A stretch of DNA of 64,000 nt from Cylindrotheca closterium. Its lineage: Eukaryota > Bacillariophyta > Bacillariophyceae > Bacillariales > Bacillariaceae. Below, piece after piece: positions 12,480 through 23,351 of this stretch. How positions within the stretch are numbered: position 1 is the stretch's first letter; the number at the start of each line of letters is the position of its first letter. The position numbers and the translations under genes are program-made. The notes beneath the pieces are model-generated. The model was not told the DNA's origin, ran no database searches, and worked only from the letters and a program-made list of their open reading frames with translations. The DNA is taken from contig CAKOGP040001803.1 of the NCBI GenBank assembly GCA_933822405.4, positions 248,001 to 312,000 on the forward strand. Reading direction: 5' to 3'.

Positions 12480-13582
12480 TCATATGACACCTGCTTCATT
12501 CAGAACCTTCAGAATATTACCATGGACCTTCCCATTACTTGCACACATCTTTCTTGTTCGCAAAGTAAAATCCTCTCCGCTTAGATCGGTAAACATGCCC
12601 CCTGCTTCTTGCACAATTAATGCTCCTAAATCAATAGTGTTAAGCAATCTTTCGCTCTTGTGTCAACTTGATCAACCATTGGTACATACCTGCTGAAATG
12701 TCCCAAGAACTCAAATCATATTCCCAGTAACACGTGAGACGTCCATTCGCTATCCAAGCCAACATGATTGCAGCACTTCCCAACATTCGAATAGTTCTCA
12801 CTTGTGGCATAAGCGCCTTGACCCCAAGAAGACTCATGTTCATAGACTCTTCGGCCGGAGGTGATCCCATGGCCACAACAGCATCGCCCAACGTAGATTC
12901 TTCTCCCACATGGATGACTTTCCCATTCATGTAGGCTCCTCCATTTTTCGTCGCTGTGAATAGCTCGTCACGATGTGGATCATAAATGACACCGACTACT
13001 ACCTCTCCTCTGTATGCTGCGGCCACACTTGGCATGGACAGAGGCATCCCATGAACAAAGTTTGTTGTACCTGAACAAATAATTGCAGATTCAATAATGA
13101 TGAACCAATATCTAGCAAAAGTCACGAGAAGCCAACGAACACTCACCGTCAATTGGATCGACGACCCAGAGCCAATCACTGCTAGAGTCTGCCGACAATA
13201 TTTCATCAATAGCCTTTGCACTTGCCTCTCGTCCTGGTGGGACATCTTCCTCTCCCAAAAAGTCATGATCCGGAAAGGACGCCGAGACTGTTTCCCGAAT
13301 AGTCTTCTCGCAGAGAGGATCAATCATTGTTAACAAGTCGCGGCTATTGGCTTTGCTTTTCATAACTTCTGCACCCCCCGCATTTCCAAGAATGATACCG
13401 CCGGCTTTCTTTGAAGCATCAATGGCTACCTGAAGTACGTCATCCAACGTTTTTGGATCAATTTCAGCGAATATCCTCGTTTTGTGCGTAGAAAATGAAT
13501 TTCCTCTTCCTGGAATCATCCATGATGCACAATGATGGCACTGCAGGAGAAACAACGAAATGAGAAGGCGAGTCGTTGACAT
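12480..13582 (-). CDS. Inositol monophosphatase family protein with signal-type leader
   Basis: Three exons, 13582-13147, 13070-12690 and 12625-12480, give 320 residues. Metal-binding motifs are complete: LGEED, DPIDGTTNF (split by intron 1 inside the motif) and [15 protein letters not shown] (split by intron 2). The family removes phosphate from inositol phosphates or related substrates such as histidinol phosphate, galactose phosphate or PAP, using Mg2+. Substrate cannot be told here. The N-terminus, [17 protein letters not shown], looks like a signal peptide ending Ser20/Trp21. That is compatible with a plastid leader in algae with complex plastids, where an aromatic residue follows the cleavage site. 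It lies tail-to-tail with the PHO88-like gene, only 45 bases apart, and head-to-head with NDC80. Confidence 0.88.
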
Positions 13583-13841
13583 GGCTACAAGTATTCAATG
13601 ATCCGATCAGATCCACTTTTGAGTTTTGGATGAAAGAGGTCGAAGGGGTCCAACTGATTCCTCGACTAACTAGACCAATTCTCTCCGCGCGCAAGCCACG
13701 TTTAACCGTCAACAAATTCAAATCTGCTTTCCAACGAAAAACCGAAAATTAGATGCTTGTCGACTCGTAAAACACGCACGAAGAAGTCCAACACCATTGT
13801 TCCTAGAGCTTAGACCGAGCATCAAGTTGAATAAACTCAAT

Positions 13842-15866
13842 ATGCCGTCCCGTTCGTCGAGTTCACGTCGTCAGACGATGGCGACTTTGAATCCGATGTC
13901 GACGACGAATTCGAGCCGCCGACAAACAATTGATCCCAGCTCGGCTGTTGGTTCGACTTCTAAATCTCGACCTCCCCGGGGCCGCAAGTCGATGATTCCG
14001 AGCGTTGGAAGGGAAAACCTTAATCCAGCGACTCCTCAGTCAGCTCGGCCAATGAAGCATTCTACGTCTACAGGAAATCATCGACGCCGAAGTAGTATTG
14101 GCGGAGATCGTCGGCAGAGTTTGGTACCCCCTTCTATGCCCGCTAGAACCGACCCTCGTCCTCTTTCTGACAGAAGCTATCAGCAAGAGTGTGCAAAAAG
14201 ATTACTAGACTTCCTATCGAAGTCTAACTATGATCATCCAATCTCGCCGAAAAGTCTTAGAAGTCCATCTGGAAAAGACTTTATGAATATTGTCACTTTC
14301 ATGCTGCGCCTGGTAGACCCTAACTTCCACAAAGATTCAAGCATGAAGGTTGAAGATGAGATTTCCATGAGCTTTCGAGCTATGGGATATCCATTTACTG
14401 TTTCCAAAACAATCCTTGTTGCTGCTGGATCACCTCATAGCTGGTCAACTCTTCTTGCGGCACTAACGTGGTTAATGGAAAGAATTGAATGCATGGAAAA
14501 CTGCAAGGATGACGATGATGATCCGGGACAATTTGAGTCGGTTGAAGAACTCGAAGCAAAAACTGATAAGGCATTCTTCAAATACTTGAGCGCAGCTTAT
14601 ACTGCCTTTCTTAGAGGAGACGAAAAAGAAACAGAGGATCTTGAAAATGCGCTTGGCGATCGATTTGAACGAGACGACGAGCTTATTGCTCAAGAAATTC
14701 AAATCATGGATGATAAGAATGGTGTGGTTTTAGAAGAGCTCACCGAACTCGAGAGAGCGGAAGAAGAGTAAGTTCCATGTCCTATTGAAAGTTTGGTAGT
14801 ATTGAAATTACTGTTCTCTCCTGATTCGTTTCATATGCAATATAGTCTGCAGCACCATATCACACGCAGAGAAGACCTAGTGCAATCCTTGGAAGGACTT
14901 GGAGATGTGATGACGCCAATGAGCGATGAGCTAGAGGAGAGGGAACGCCAGAAGTCAGAACTTACAAATAAGTTGGAGGAAACTAATCGGCAGCTTGAAA
15001 GAGTCACATCCCGCATAGAAGAGTTGAAAGCATCTATTGACAGCCAGGAGCTGTCGGTCGAGGATACTATGAAGATGAAAAATGAGCTCAAAGGTATTGA
15101 AGAGGCCTACGACAGGACAATCACTCTCCGGGATCAACGCCGAAAGGCCTTGTGGGATATCGATGACGAGCTTAAAAAGTCTTGGAATGATCTGGAGACT
15201 GTGCTCTCAGACTACAATGCGCAACTCAGCGAACTTAATTTGCTTCCCCTTGTATCTGCAAAGTCAATCAATATGAGAGCCTCCCTCGACAAGGCTGCTG
15301 TTGATGATGCTGACACAGCCAAGTTGATTGGAGTTGATCTTGTCTCTTCTGTTATTCCAGCGCTATCTTCAAGCAAACAGCAGTACAACGAAAAGCTGTC
15401 CGAATCTAAATGGAAATACCAAGAAGCATTGGATAAACTTGAGTCTAGCGAGGAAGGCTTCACAGAATCTCATGACAAGCTAAAAATTATTGATGCAAAG
15501 ATTGGAAAGTGCGAAGAGACCCTTCAAGCTGAGCGCAACGCCAATGACGGCAAGTTGGCTGTCCGCGTCAGAGAGGCATTATCTATGGAGACTCGCGTGG
15601 CTGCACTTCGTGATCCTGTTGCTCTAGAAGAGCAGATGGCTCAGTACGAACGCCAATGTACAGAACTCGAGTCCCTTAGACAGAAGCATGAGGAGCAAAA
15701 TATCGCACGAAAGCGAGATGTGAGCGGAGAAATTCAACGGGCTTGCAATGCAATCATGGAATACGATGAGCGCTGTTCGAAACAGATCAGTGAAATTCAT
15801 AAATATCGAAATGATGTGGAGGGTGCAATGGGGGAGCTGAATGTACCTGAAAACAGACTATCTTAG
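13842..15866 (+). CDS. NDC80: Kinetochore protein NDC80 (HEC1)
   Basis: Two exons, 13842-14767 and 14846-15866, give 648 residues, close to the usual NDC80 length. I chose ATG 13842 because the following Ser/Arg-rich basic tail is typical of NDC80. An earlier in-frame ATG at 13797 is less likely. The calponin-homology domain shows DPRPLSDRSYQQ, HPISPKSLRSPSGKDF, VDPNFH, AMGYPFTVSKTIL and GSPHSWSTLLAAL (about residues 105-215). The rest is acidic linker and coiled coil, with the intron in the linker. NDC80 is the microtubule-binding subunit of the NDC80-NUF2-SPC24-SPC25 complex linking kinetochores to spindle microtubules. The basic tail holds many Ser/Thr next to Arg, suggesting Aurora-type phosphorylation as in other species. 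Confidence 0.93.
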
Positions 15867-15982
15867 GAACCAGTTGCTTTTACAGTTGGGGTTAGATGGT
15901 ATTTTAATATGAACAGATATAGTATATGCGCCCTTTTATATTGGTGGACCAAGAGACATATTATGAAAGTATGAAATCAGTT

Positions 15983-17188
15983 TTAATCCGTGCGTCTTAG
16001 CGTTCTCTGTCTCCTACGTGCAAGTCCTCTGTTGTGTTCCTGCACAAGCTCGGGAAGTGCACCCTCAGACCAAAAATCAGCGTAAATGAAGTTCACATCA
16101 AGATTGGCTTGTTCTGAGCAAGCGCGTATTCTTTCTCGTGCAAAATCAACTGAATTCAGTGTCTTGCTGACGGAATATGATGGAGGACTGAGAAAGTTAT
16201 TCACACCAAAGAAGGCCTGATGAGATAAAGCCTCCTTCAATACAAGATCACAGGAAACAGGAGAATCCTCAACATCTTCCAAGTTGCGAAACTCCCAATT
16301 GGTGTCAATGGCATATTTGTCGTATAAGTGCAAGCCTGGGGGACAAGGATTTGCCGTAGTGCAATCGGGACCGTTGAAATGAAACATGAAAATTCGTTTG
16401 TTCGAGTCGACTGCCTTTTTCAAAGTTGGCCATGGAGCATTGTCGTTCTCACGGATATATACTTTCTCTATCAAACCAGGAATCTGAGTCATTTGAAAGT
16501 AGAACTGATCGAGATCAACAGACTCATCAGCAAAGTTGTTGATCTCCATAGGCATCATGAGGACTTCTGTTGGGTTGCTGTCCAAAAATCCATTGATGGA
16601 TGCGAAGACTTCATCAACACCCCTAATTCCGAGACTACAGTACCCATGACAGAAAACTAGTAGACCAGCACAGTTGCAAATATCCAGATTGATGCCTCGG
16701 TAACCAGCAAAAAGAGCCCTCTCGAGCTGCAATCGATGGTTCGGTCCAAACAAAAAGCCATCCTCAAAACTTGCCATTGCGTTGTGGGCAGTAGCGTACA
16801 AAATTTCATCAACACCTAGATGGCATATCTTGGGCAAGCCATTGCAGCACTCCTTTCCTTGTTTGCACTGCATGAAATTGAACCTATCGGGTGTGCTTGG
16901 TGCTTCCGTCGGGGGAATATCACCGAATGCACCGCCTGTATCACTATAGTCACCGGAGGTCTTGTTGAACTTGGGCAATATACTATCAATTGCGCTATCA
17001 ATAGGAGCATATTTCCACAAGATGATACAACAAGTCACCGTTAGGATTGCGGCAACGACAATTTTGGGCCATGCTGAAAAGAAAAAGAATAGATTTTGAG
17101 ACTGCGCAACAAAGGAAAGAAAGACCTAAACGATAGACTTACTGCAGCACGACTTCTTATCTTCCTCCTCTTTTCCTGAATCTTCCAT
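15983..17188 (-). CDS. PLC-like phosphodiesterase (PI-PLC X-like), membrane anchored
   Basis: Two exons, 17188-17143 and 17073-15983, give 378 residues. The first exon is only 46 bases and encodes an acidic start; the join gives SCCTWPKIVVAAI. Residues about 18-35 form a single hydrophobic segment, so the protein is probably a type II membrane protein facing lumen or outside. The Cys-rich region after it (CKQGKECCNG, DICNCAG, CHGYC) fits that. The TIM-barrel core shows THNS-like ATAHNAM, the NLDI metal-site region and LLVFCHGYC with the second His. Such proteins resemble bacterial-type PI-PLC without C2 or PH domains. Substrate is uncertain. The gene converges with NDC80 (116 bases apart) and diverges from the DUF829 gene. 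Confidence 0.75.
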
Positions 17189-17444
17189 GCTTGTTTTCTT
17201 CTTTTATGATTTCGAGGTTGTTGCTTCCCGTTTCAATTTCGTGTTCTTGCCAATGTTTCGTGACGGTTTTCACCTCAAGAAAGAGCCGTTTTTTCAAAAA
17301 TCGTGACGTGCGAAAAATTTCTCTCGCTCGGTCGTTGGATACTGTAGACTACTTCGACTTCTTGAGACGGACTACTTCTTCGGAAAACTATAACCGCAAC
17401 AAATTGACAAACTCTTGAGGGTGAATGAATGTACCACTGTAGGT

Positions 17445-18272
17445 ATGCCAACTGCAATCCTAGTGGGCTGGTTAGGATGTCAACAACAGTACATGCGACC
17501 ATACAAGCATCTCTATGAAAATCTTGGCCTTGATGTCATCACAATACTTCCAGAGCCTCGATGTGTTATAGAGGCAGCTCTTCGCCCCAACGAAGTGAAG
17601 CTTCCAACTGATTGGCCCATAGTGGAAAAGCATTCAGCGGGTCCACTTAAAATGCAAGATCTAGCTTGGCGGCTAGTAGCAAGACTACAAGAAGGTCAGG
17701 ACTGTCCATTGGTCTTTCATGTATTTTCAAACGGAGGGTGCTTTCTTTGGGAATCAATAAGACGTGCTTTGGAGTTTCACAGAAACAAGAGTTGCCCACA
17801 ACCCGCCCAGAGTATTCTAGAGACTATTGAAGGACGCATAAGAGGCATTGTATTTGATTCTTCCCCTTGCTGGTTTGGAGATGGATCAAATCTCAGCACT
17901 GCACTGGACTACTGTACGACGTCAGAACAAAAAGCTATCGAAGAGGAGTTTGGAATATCTGCGTGTAACAAAAAAGGCGGAACAAATCAAGTACATTATG
18001 ATCCAACACGATGTAGTGACTATTTCACATACCTCCAAGAGGACCACTTGGATATTCCCCAACTCTACTTGTGTAGCAAGAACGATCCATTGTGCGATTT
18101 TGAAAAGGTTCTTCAAATGGTAGCCTATCGAAGATCGCGACAGATTTGCCCAGTCAAGGTACAGTTTTGGGACGAGTCCAGTCACTGTGGTCACTTGAGA
18201 AAAGACCCGCAATTATACACAGAAGCTGTCAAGACTTTAATCAATCTTTGTGTTCGGAAATCAAAACTTTAG
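17445..18272 (+). CDS. TMEM53/DUF829 alpha/beta-hydrolase-like protein
   Basis: A single-exon 275-residue protein from ATG 17445. It opens with ILVGWLGCQQQYMRPY, the family's LGW-type strand and oxyanion turn. It continues with FHVFSNGGCFLWESI (nucleophile-elbow region, with SNGG in place of GxSxG), GIVFDSSPCW, DIPQLYLCSKNDPLC (acid) and SSHCGHLRKDPQLY (His). These match the DUF829/TMEM53 family, of which the vertebrate member sits in the nuclear envelope. Enzyme activity is not established. The start lies 257 bases from the divergent PLC-like gene, and the 3' end is only 66 bases from the convergent metallo-beta-lactamase gene. Confidence 0.8.
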   Translation: MPTAILVGWLGCQQQYMRPYKHLYENLGLDVITILPEPRCVIEAALRPNEVKLPTDWPIVEKHSAGPLKMQDLAWRLVARLQEGQDCPLVFHVFSNGGCFLWESIRRALEFHRNKSCPQPAQSILETIEGRIRGIVFDSSPCWFGDGSNLSTALDYCTTSEQKAIEEEFGISACNKKGGTNQVHYDPTRCSDYFTYLQEDHLDIPQLYLCSKNDPLCDFEKVLQMVAYRRSRQICPVKVQFWDESSHCGHLRKDPQLYTEAVKTLINLCVRKSKL

Positions 18273-18338
18273 CATTGCACAAGTGTCAACCATATTTAAG
18301 GTAGTCTGATAGTTGGAATTTAAAATATCTTTTATACT

Positions 18339-20894
18339 CTATTGTCTTCTTCCATCAAGTGAAATTTCCGTATCTTCTTCACCGTCTACTCCGACTGATA
18401 TTGTCAACTGAGAAACAAGTTCTGATAGTTCTTCCTCATCCTTTTGCTGTTGACTCAACAGCGAATCTTGTCCCTTGGGCTTGCCGTCCAATGTCTCGAC
18501 TTCTACGCTTTCCACCCCATTTACTGACGAGCCTTGAACTTCCACTCCACCCAATCTTTGCTGCATTTCCGATTGTGATCTACTGTCGGAATCAGTCCGG
18601 GTTTCGTCATTCCATTCCGACGACTTTGTGTTTTTCGGTCCGTCTGGCTCTTTGGTGGATGGCTCGACTTCGTCGAGTGGGATTTCGAGGCCAAACTCAT
18701 CGGATGGTAATTCGTCGTCGGATTCAACAGGCTTCTCATCTGGATTATCCACACTGGAAACATCAAAACATCCCGTAGCGTGGCGGCAAATTTTGCAAGT
18801 GTATATATCATGCGATACCAGCTCTCCAACTTTCTTCTTGAAATGAACGGCAGGATGCTGCGGGAACTCTCGTTGTGTCGCCTTGTTGGACGAAAAGGGC
18901 ATACAGCAAGTTTTTGCAAGACAAGACGGCTGCGTCGGTTCCACTCCGTAAAGCATCCATTTGAGAACTCCAAGCTCAATCTCATCCTGAGTTTCGTCCA
19001 TTTCAGCATCGAACTCCTGCTTCATAATGACGCTGGCCTCCCTAAATAATTGCTTCACTCTGTAAGTAATGTCCATGCCTTCGTCCGTTTGCAAAAAGCC
19101 CAAGCGCCCAAGAACGAGCAACAGACGTTGGAGGCTGACTAGGATTCTATCACTGTTGGAATCGATTGGTGGGGCAGTCTTCATTTTCTGACTATCTGAT
19201 AATGTCATTCCTGATGGCTTGGATCCAAGACGGGCAAGACCACTGACACCTCTCCAAATATTCTTATTCGATGGAAGGAATCCAGGTATGGGGCGTTTGT
19301 TGACTGCAGGATCCCCCAATTTCCGAGTGATTTCTCGAAGCTTTGCCGCTCCCTCTTTCCTTCCAACTTTGCCAGCTTCGATATTCTTGATCAAATCCTC
19401 CAAATCTTCCGTGTAAACGGTTGTAAAAGCATTGTGACTATAATTCTCCGCATCCAAGGTCCAGCTCTTGGTCTGGGAAGGTGTCTTTTGGCTTTTCTTG
19501 CGCTTTTGATTCTTCTTTTCCTTCTTTTGATCGTGAAGGGCTGGTGAAGCCTTGAATTTACAAAAGTTATCGTACCAAAAGTTAATGGCTCGAATGACAA
19601 ATTCCGCAGATCGTTTCATGGACCGAAAGTTTGGGTTGATGTAAAGTTCCCGACTGAGCGGAGAAGGAATATTCAGGAGTTTGCCAGTATTGTGTGGCAA
19701 GGACCGACGATGTATCGCCGTGTACAACTGTGCCGCTGTTTCAAAGAAGTCTTTCGGTGAAAATAATCGCCACCGACAGGATTCCATTTGGGCATTGAAT
19801 TGTCTCGCCAAGAGCTCCGATGTGTACTCGTGTCCCGTGAAAATCAAAATTCGTTCCATGGATTCCATACTGTTATCATCGGGCATGGATCTCGACAAAA
19901 TTTCGGAAAAGCATCGTTCGACTGCCACGGGTCCAATTCCACCTTTGAAAAATGAGTTGCCATTGGCCTTGTTGAGTTGTTTCTCTGTTTCTTGTCCCAC
20001 ATCCGCTTCAAAGGGGACACCCGCACCACCACTAAACATGGCATCCCCCATGAACAAAAACTCGGATGTTCCCGATACCTTTGGCCTCAAACGAAACACG
20101 ACACTGCCTCTGGTGTGTGCTGGGACTGCAATCACCTCCACTTCCACCAACAAGTTCATATTGTTGTTGAATTCGGATTTGGGGAGTTCCAAAATGTCCC
20201 CATTGGCGACAAAGTCAGTACATTCTGGTACTCTCTCCACTACTCCACCAAAGACTCTGGTAATAGTTTTTCCCATGTCCGATTTGTGTTTCATCAAGTT
20301 CAAGGTTCCTCCCGTGTGATCGTGATGTTTGTGAGTGCAAAGAATGGACTGGATTTCAATCTTCTTTTTGCGGTAATGAAACTCTTGAATGAGTTCTATG
20401 GCGCGAACTACCGAATCCGCTTGACCACAATCTACCATGAAAGCAATAATCTTATCACCCGAAGCTGCTGGCAGACAAACGACCAAGTATCCAAGATTGT
20501 CCCCAAATTGAGGGATGGGATGAATGTAAACTCGACCAGGAACCACTTCCACGCGTTGTTCAATGGTTCGAGAATGAAATCCACGATTCTTGTCGGATTT
20601 CTTAAACTGGTTGTTGGCTCCTCGGTTGACCAAGAAAAAATGTCCCCATTTGGCGACTGCCCATGGATAAAGGAATTCAATGTAAAAGGCGTTTCGTCTC
20701 AGTATGGGAGCCAGGATCAGACCCAATATGACACCAGGAAAGGACATGACCAAATTGAACAAGGCCACGACTCCAAAGAGGGTAAAAAACAAAAGGGCCA
20801 CTGGCGTCATGAGGATTTTGCTGTGCCGCATTTCGCGGAACCAACGACCAATGTAAAAGGAATCATCGTACAGCTCGTCGTTCTTGTCGGTCAT
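18339..20894 (-). CDS. Membrane-anchored metallo-beta-lactamase-fold hydrolase (glyoxalase II-like)
   Basis: An uninterrupted 851-residue frame from ATG 20894. An upstream ATG at 20960 would add 22 mostly Lys residues. Residues about 25-65 form one or two hydrophobic segments. The metallo-beta-lactamase signature THKHHDHTGG is at about residues 187-196, with later metal-site regions PAHTRGSVVF, FMGDAMF and IFTGHEYT, the order seen in glyoxalase II-like hydrolases. After about residue 420 there is no family I recognise: a Lys-rich stretch, a helical region with a Cys cluster (CKICRH), and an acidic Ser/Glu tail. Substrate unknown. The length, twice that of a glyoxalase II, and the membrane anchor are unusual. 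Confidence 0.78.
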   Translation of the reverse strand: MTDKNDELYDDSFYIGRWFREMRHSKILMTPVALLFFTLFGVVALFNLVMSFPGVILGLILAPILRRNAFYIEFLYPWAVAKWGHFFLVNRGANNQFKKSDKNRGFHSRTIEQRVEVVPGRVYIHPIPQFGDNLGYLVVCLPAASGDKIIAFMVDCGQADSVVRAIELIQEFHYRKKKIEIQSILCTHKHHDHTGGTLNLMKHKSDMGKTITRVFGGVVERVPECTDFVANGDILELPKSEFNNNMNLLVEVEVIAVPAHTRGSVVFRLRPKVSGTSEFLFMGDAMFSGGAGVPFEADVGQETEKQLNKANGNSFFKGGIGPVAVERCFSEILSRSMPDDNSMESMERILIFTGHEYTSELLARQFNAQMESCRWRLFSPKDFFETAAQLYTAIHRRSLPHNTGKLLNIPSPLSRELYINPNFRSMKRSAEFVIRAINFWYDNFCKFKASPALHDQKKEKKNQKRKKSQKTPSQTKSWTLDAENYSHNAFTTVYTEDLEDLIKNIEAGKVGRKEGAAKLREITRKLGDPAVNKRPIPGFLPSNKNIWRGVSGLARLGSKPSGMTLSDSQKMKTAPPIDSNSDRILVSLQRLLLVLGRLGFLQTDEGMDITYRVKQLFREASVIMKQEFDAEMDETQDEIELGVLKWMLYGVEPTQPSCLAKTCCMPFSSNKATQREFPQHPAVHFKKKVGELVSHDIYTCKICRHATGCFDVSSVDNPDEKPVESDDELPSDEFGLEIPLDEVEPSTKEPDGPKNTKSSEWNDETRTDSDSRSQSEMQQRLGGVEVQGSSVNGVESVEVETLDGKPKGQDSLLSQQQKDEEELSELVSQLTISVGVDGEEDTEISLDGRRQ

Positions 20895-21293
20895 GATGTT
20901 GGTGCTTTTATTCTCCTTCTTCTTCCTCTTCCTCTTCTTCTTGTCTCCCAGCAGCAGCAAAGGTGTCGTTTCTCCAGTTCTGCTGATTGTGCTAGATATA
21001 TATCTATATATATTATCTATATGTATATATATATGTATTGTATATGTTCAAAGTAAAAGGGCCAAGGTGGACTCTCGCACTCCAAACTGTTTTGATGTCA
21101 ATGGTCAATGGTCAGAAGTTCAAGTGAAAGTTCACTCCTGGCACCAACCAACCAATGCCGCGGAAAAGCCGACCCCGCCCAGAAGGACTAAATCTGTCCA
21201 TATTTTCCGACTCCCAAAACTGAAAAATCTGAGTCGAAAAAGAAGGCAACTCAAATAATATAATTGAACTCGTATTAATACATCGTCATCACC
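20895..21293. promoter_or_regulatory. Divergent intergenic region with AT dinucleotide run
   Basis: Holds the promoters of the metallo-beta-lactamase gene and the PPC decarboxylase gene. An AT-rich run (TATA steps) lies at about 20993-21050. No other element is recognisable. Confidence 0.35.
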
Positions 21294-22213
21294 ATGTCAT
21301 CTCCCACCGAACCAAAGATAGCATCGAGCCTACAAGAGGGTTATCAGCATCAGCACACACCACCCAATATACTTCTCGCGGTCACTGGATCTGTGGCGGC
21401 CATCAAGTGTCCTGAAATCGCTGTCCGTCTGGTGAAAGAATGCAAGGCAAATGTCAAGGTATTACTGTCGCAAGGAGGAAAGAACTTTTGGGACAAGTCA
21501 AAAGGTTATAATGAGGAATACTGGGATTTATTGTTGGAGGAGGTGAATAATAGTGAATCTGTTTCAATCATTCGTAAGTTAGGAGATGTGATGTTGATGC
21601 TGATGCTGATGTCATGGTTCAGATTATTGTTTCTAACCCAGCCCAACCTATGCCATTCTGATTCTCCCCTTTTGACAATCAATTCAATTCAATTCAATAT
21701 AATTCAATTCAATTCAATTCAATTCAATTCAATTCAATTCAATATAATTCAAATTCAATTCAATTCACGATTATAGATGCCGACGACGAATGGAAAGAAT
21801 GGAATCAACTCGGTGACCCGGTCCTACACATTGATTTACGAGATTGGGCCGATCTAATGCTGGTGGCACCCTTGTCGGCACACACTCTGGCCAAACTCGC
21901 TCATGGATTTTGCGACGACACGGTATCTTGTGTTGTAAGAGCCTGGGATTTTGGACACGGTATTCGTCCAGGCAAACCACTCTTGTTGGCACCCGCCATG
22001 AATACAGCAATGTGGCAACATCCATTGACACTCCAACAATTGGATACGATATGTGGCTTTTGGAATTTCCAAGGGGATAGTCGCAACGGAATACAAATTG
22101 TGGAACCTCAGGAAAAGAAGCTAGCCTGTGGAGAGATTGGAAACGGAGCTCTAGCATCTGTTGATGTCATTATTGACGCTGTGCGGACTAGGTTTAACAT
22201 GAAAGATATATGA
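21294..22213 (+). CDS. PPCDC: Phosphopantothenoylcysteine decarboxylase (HAL3/PPCDC family)
   Basis: Two exons, 21294-21573 and 21777-22213, give 238 residues; the 203-base intron contains a pentanucleotide repeat. The flavoprotein fold is clear: LLAVTGSVAAIK, VLHIDLRDWADLMLVAP (with the catalytic His of the family), LSAHTLAKLAHGFCDDTVSCVVRAWD, the substrate motif APAMNTAMW and LACGEIGNGALA with the reactive Cys. The enzyme removes CO2 from 4'-phosphopantothenoylcysteine using FMN, the third step of coenzyme A synthesis. The N-terminal 25 residues are polar and precede the fold. HAL3 paralogues that inhibit phosphatases have acidic tails, which this protein lacks, favouring the metabolic role. 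Confidence 0.92.
21681..21766. repeat. AATTC pentanucleotide microsatellite in an intron
   Basis: About 86 bases of near-perfect AATTC units with two AATAT-type interruptions and one single-base insertion, wholly inside the PPC decarboxylase intron. Confidence 0.9.
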
Positions 22214-22326
22214 AGCGATACAATCATTATCAGTGCAGTGCTCATTCACTCATTATTTTATCATGTATTGTAGACCGAAGGAATGCCCCATTCTTACTTC
22301 TTCTGTGCTCTTCCAAGTTAAGTTTT

Positions 22327-23351
22327 TTAAGCAGCCACTTGAAAGTGCTCTTCAGTAGTGGTGGAATAGATTTCTCCATTGTCCGAAAGCTCCGTGACAA
22401 TTTGTCGAACCTCTCCTTCTGGTACTCCGCCCATCGCCTGCACAATTTGATTGATATGACACCCTCCTGGTTCCCGTTCACCAATTTCTTTAATGATTGC
22501 CAGAGCTTTATCTTGCGTTGGGTTGCCAGTTCCACTGCTGTTGAGCCCAACATTGCCAATGGCTTGTCCAAATCCAACCCCATTATTGATATTGCTCATC
22601 ACGCTCATTGGAGGCACAATGGAACTGGCAGTCTTGTGTTTGTTGCCACTATGTATCACCGACAAGAAGTGGTGCGTCAATTCGTTCCCAGTCGACAAGG
22701 GACGAACCGAATTGGCCATTAGCATTTTCTTCCCCTCATAATCCTTGACTGTACCAATGGCTTTGACGTAGATACTGTCCACCAAAGTCTTTTCTCGGCA
22801 TTCCAAAATGGCGCTGCAGTCTTCATCATTCACGAATTGCTTCACTGTAATCAAGCCAGTTCCATCTTCAATATCGTAGCTCACATTGGTGGAGTTGTTC
22901 ATAAACTGTCGCACCGAGCCAATCACAACGACATTGCTCAATTTGCGTCCATCTTGCAAGACGATACTGCCATCACCAGACTCATCTGGATGACCTTCCA
23001 ACGCCATGTGAATGGTAATCGGAGTGAGAGTTTGTTCATCATAGTTTCGTTTTGGCTTTTGGGCCGACTGTTGGGAAGAACCTTGATCAAAGCCACCGCC
23101 TCCGTCGAAACCACCACCGCCACCACCAAAGCCGCCTCCAACGTCACCTCCTTGATAATCCATTCCTGCAATAAATCAATACAGGAATGAATGAATGAAT
23201 GGTGCAAGAGATGATGGTCGGTGAGAAGATCATTCATTCCAAGTGACAAGATCAGCGAAACTACCCCGAATCAATCATTTGCAATGATTGATTGCAGTAA
23301 TCAGGCATCAGACTAACTCCGTCTATTCGTCGACGTACCAAAATTACTCAT
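22327..23351 (-). CDS. RPA2: Replication protein A 32 kDa subunit (RPA2)
   Basis: The main exon 23165-22327 encodes a Gly-rich start, an OB fold (LTPITIHMALEG, VVVIGSVRQFMNNSTNVSYD, IEDGTG, YVKAIGTVKDY) and a C-terminal winged helix (ALAIIKEIGEREPGG, DNGEIYSTTTEEHF). I add a 13-base first exon, 23351-23339 (MSNFG), joined across a 173-base GT-AG intron to give 283 residues in phase. Without it translation would begin at ATG 23163. RPA2 is part of the trimeric single-stranded-DNA-binding protein used in replication, repair and checkpoint signalling. The N-terminus lacks the usual Ser-rich phosphorylation stretch and is mostly Gly/Phe/Asp. It is convergent with PPCDC, 113 bases apart. The main exon is certain, exon 1 is an inference. 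Confidence 0.88.

Noticed and set aside
17191..17418. Possible upstream coding exon for the DUF829 protein
   Set aside because: Although an AG precedes ATG 17445, the upstream frame has no family similarity and overlaps the divergent gene's start.
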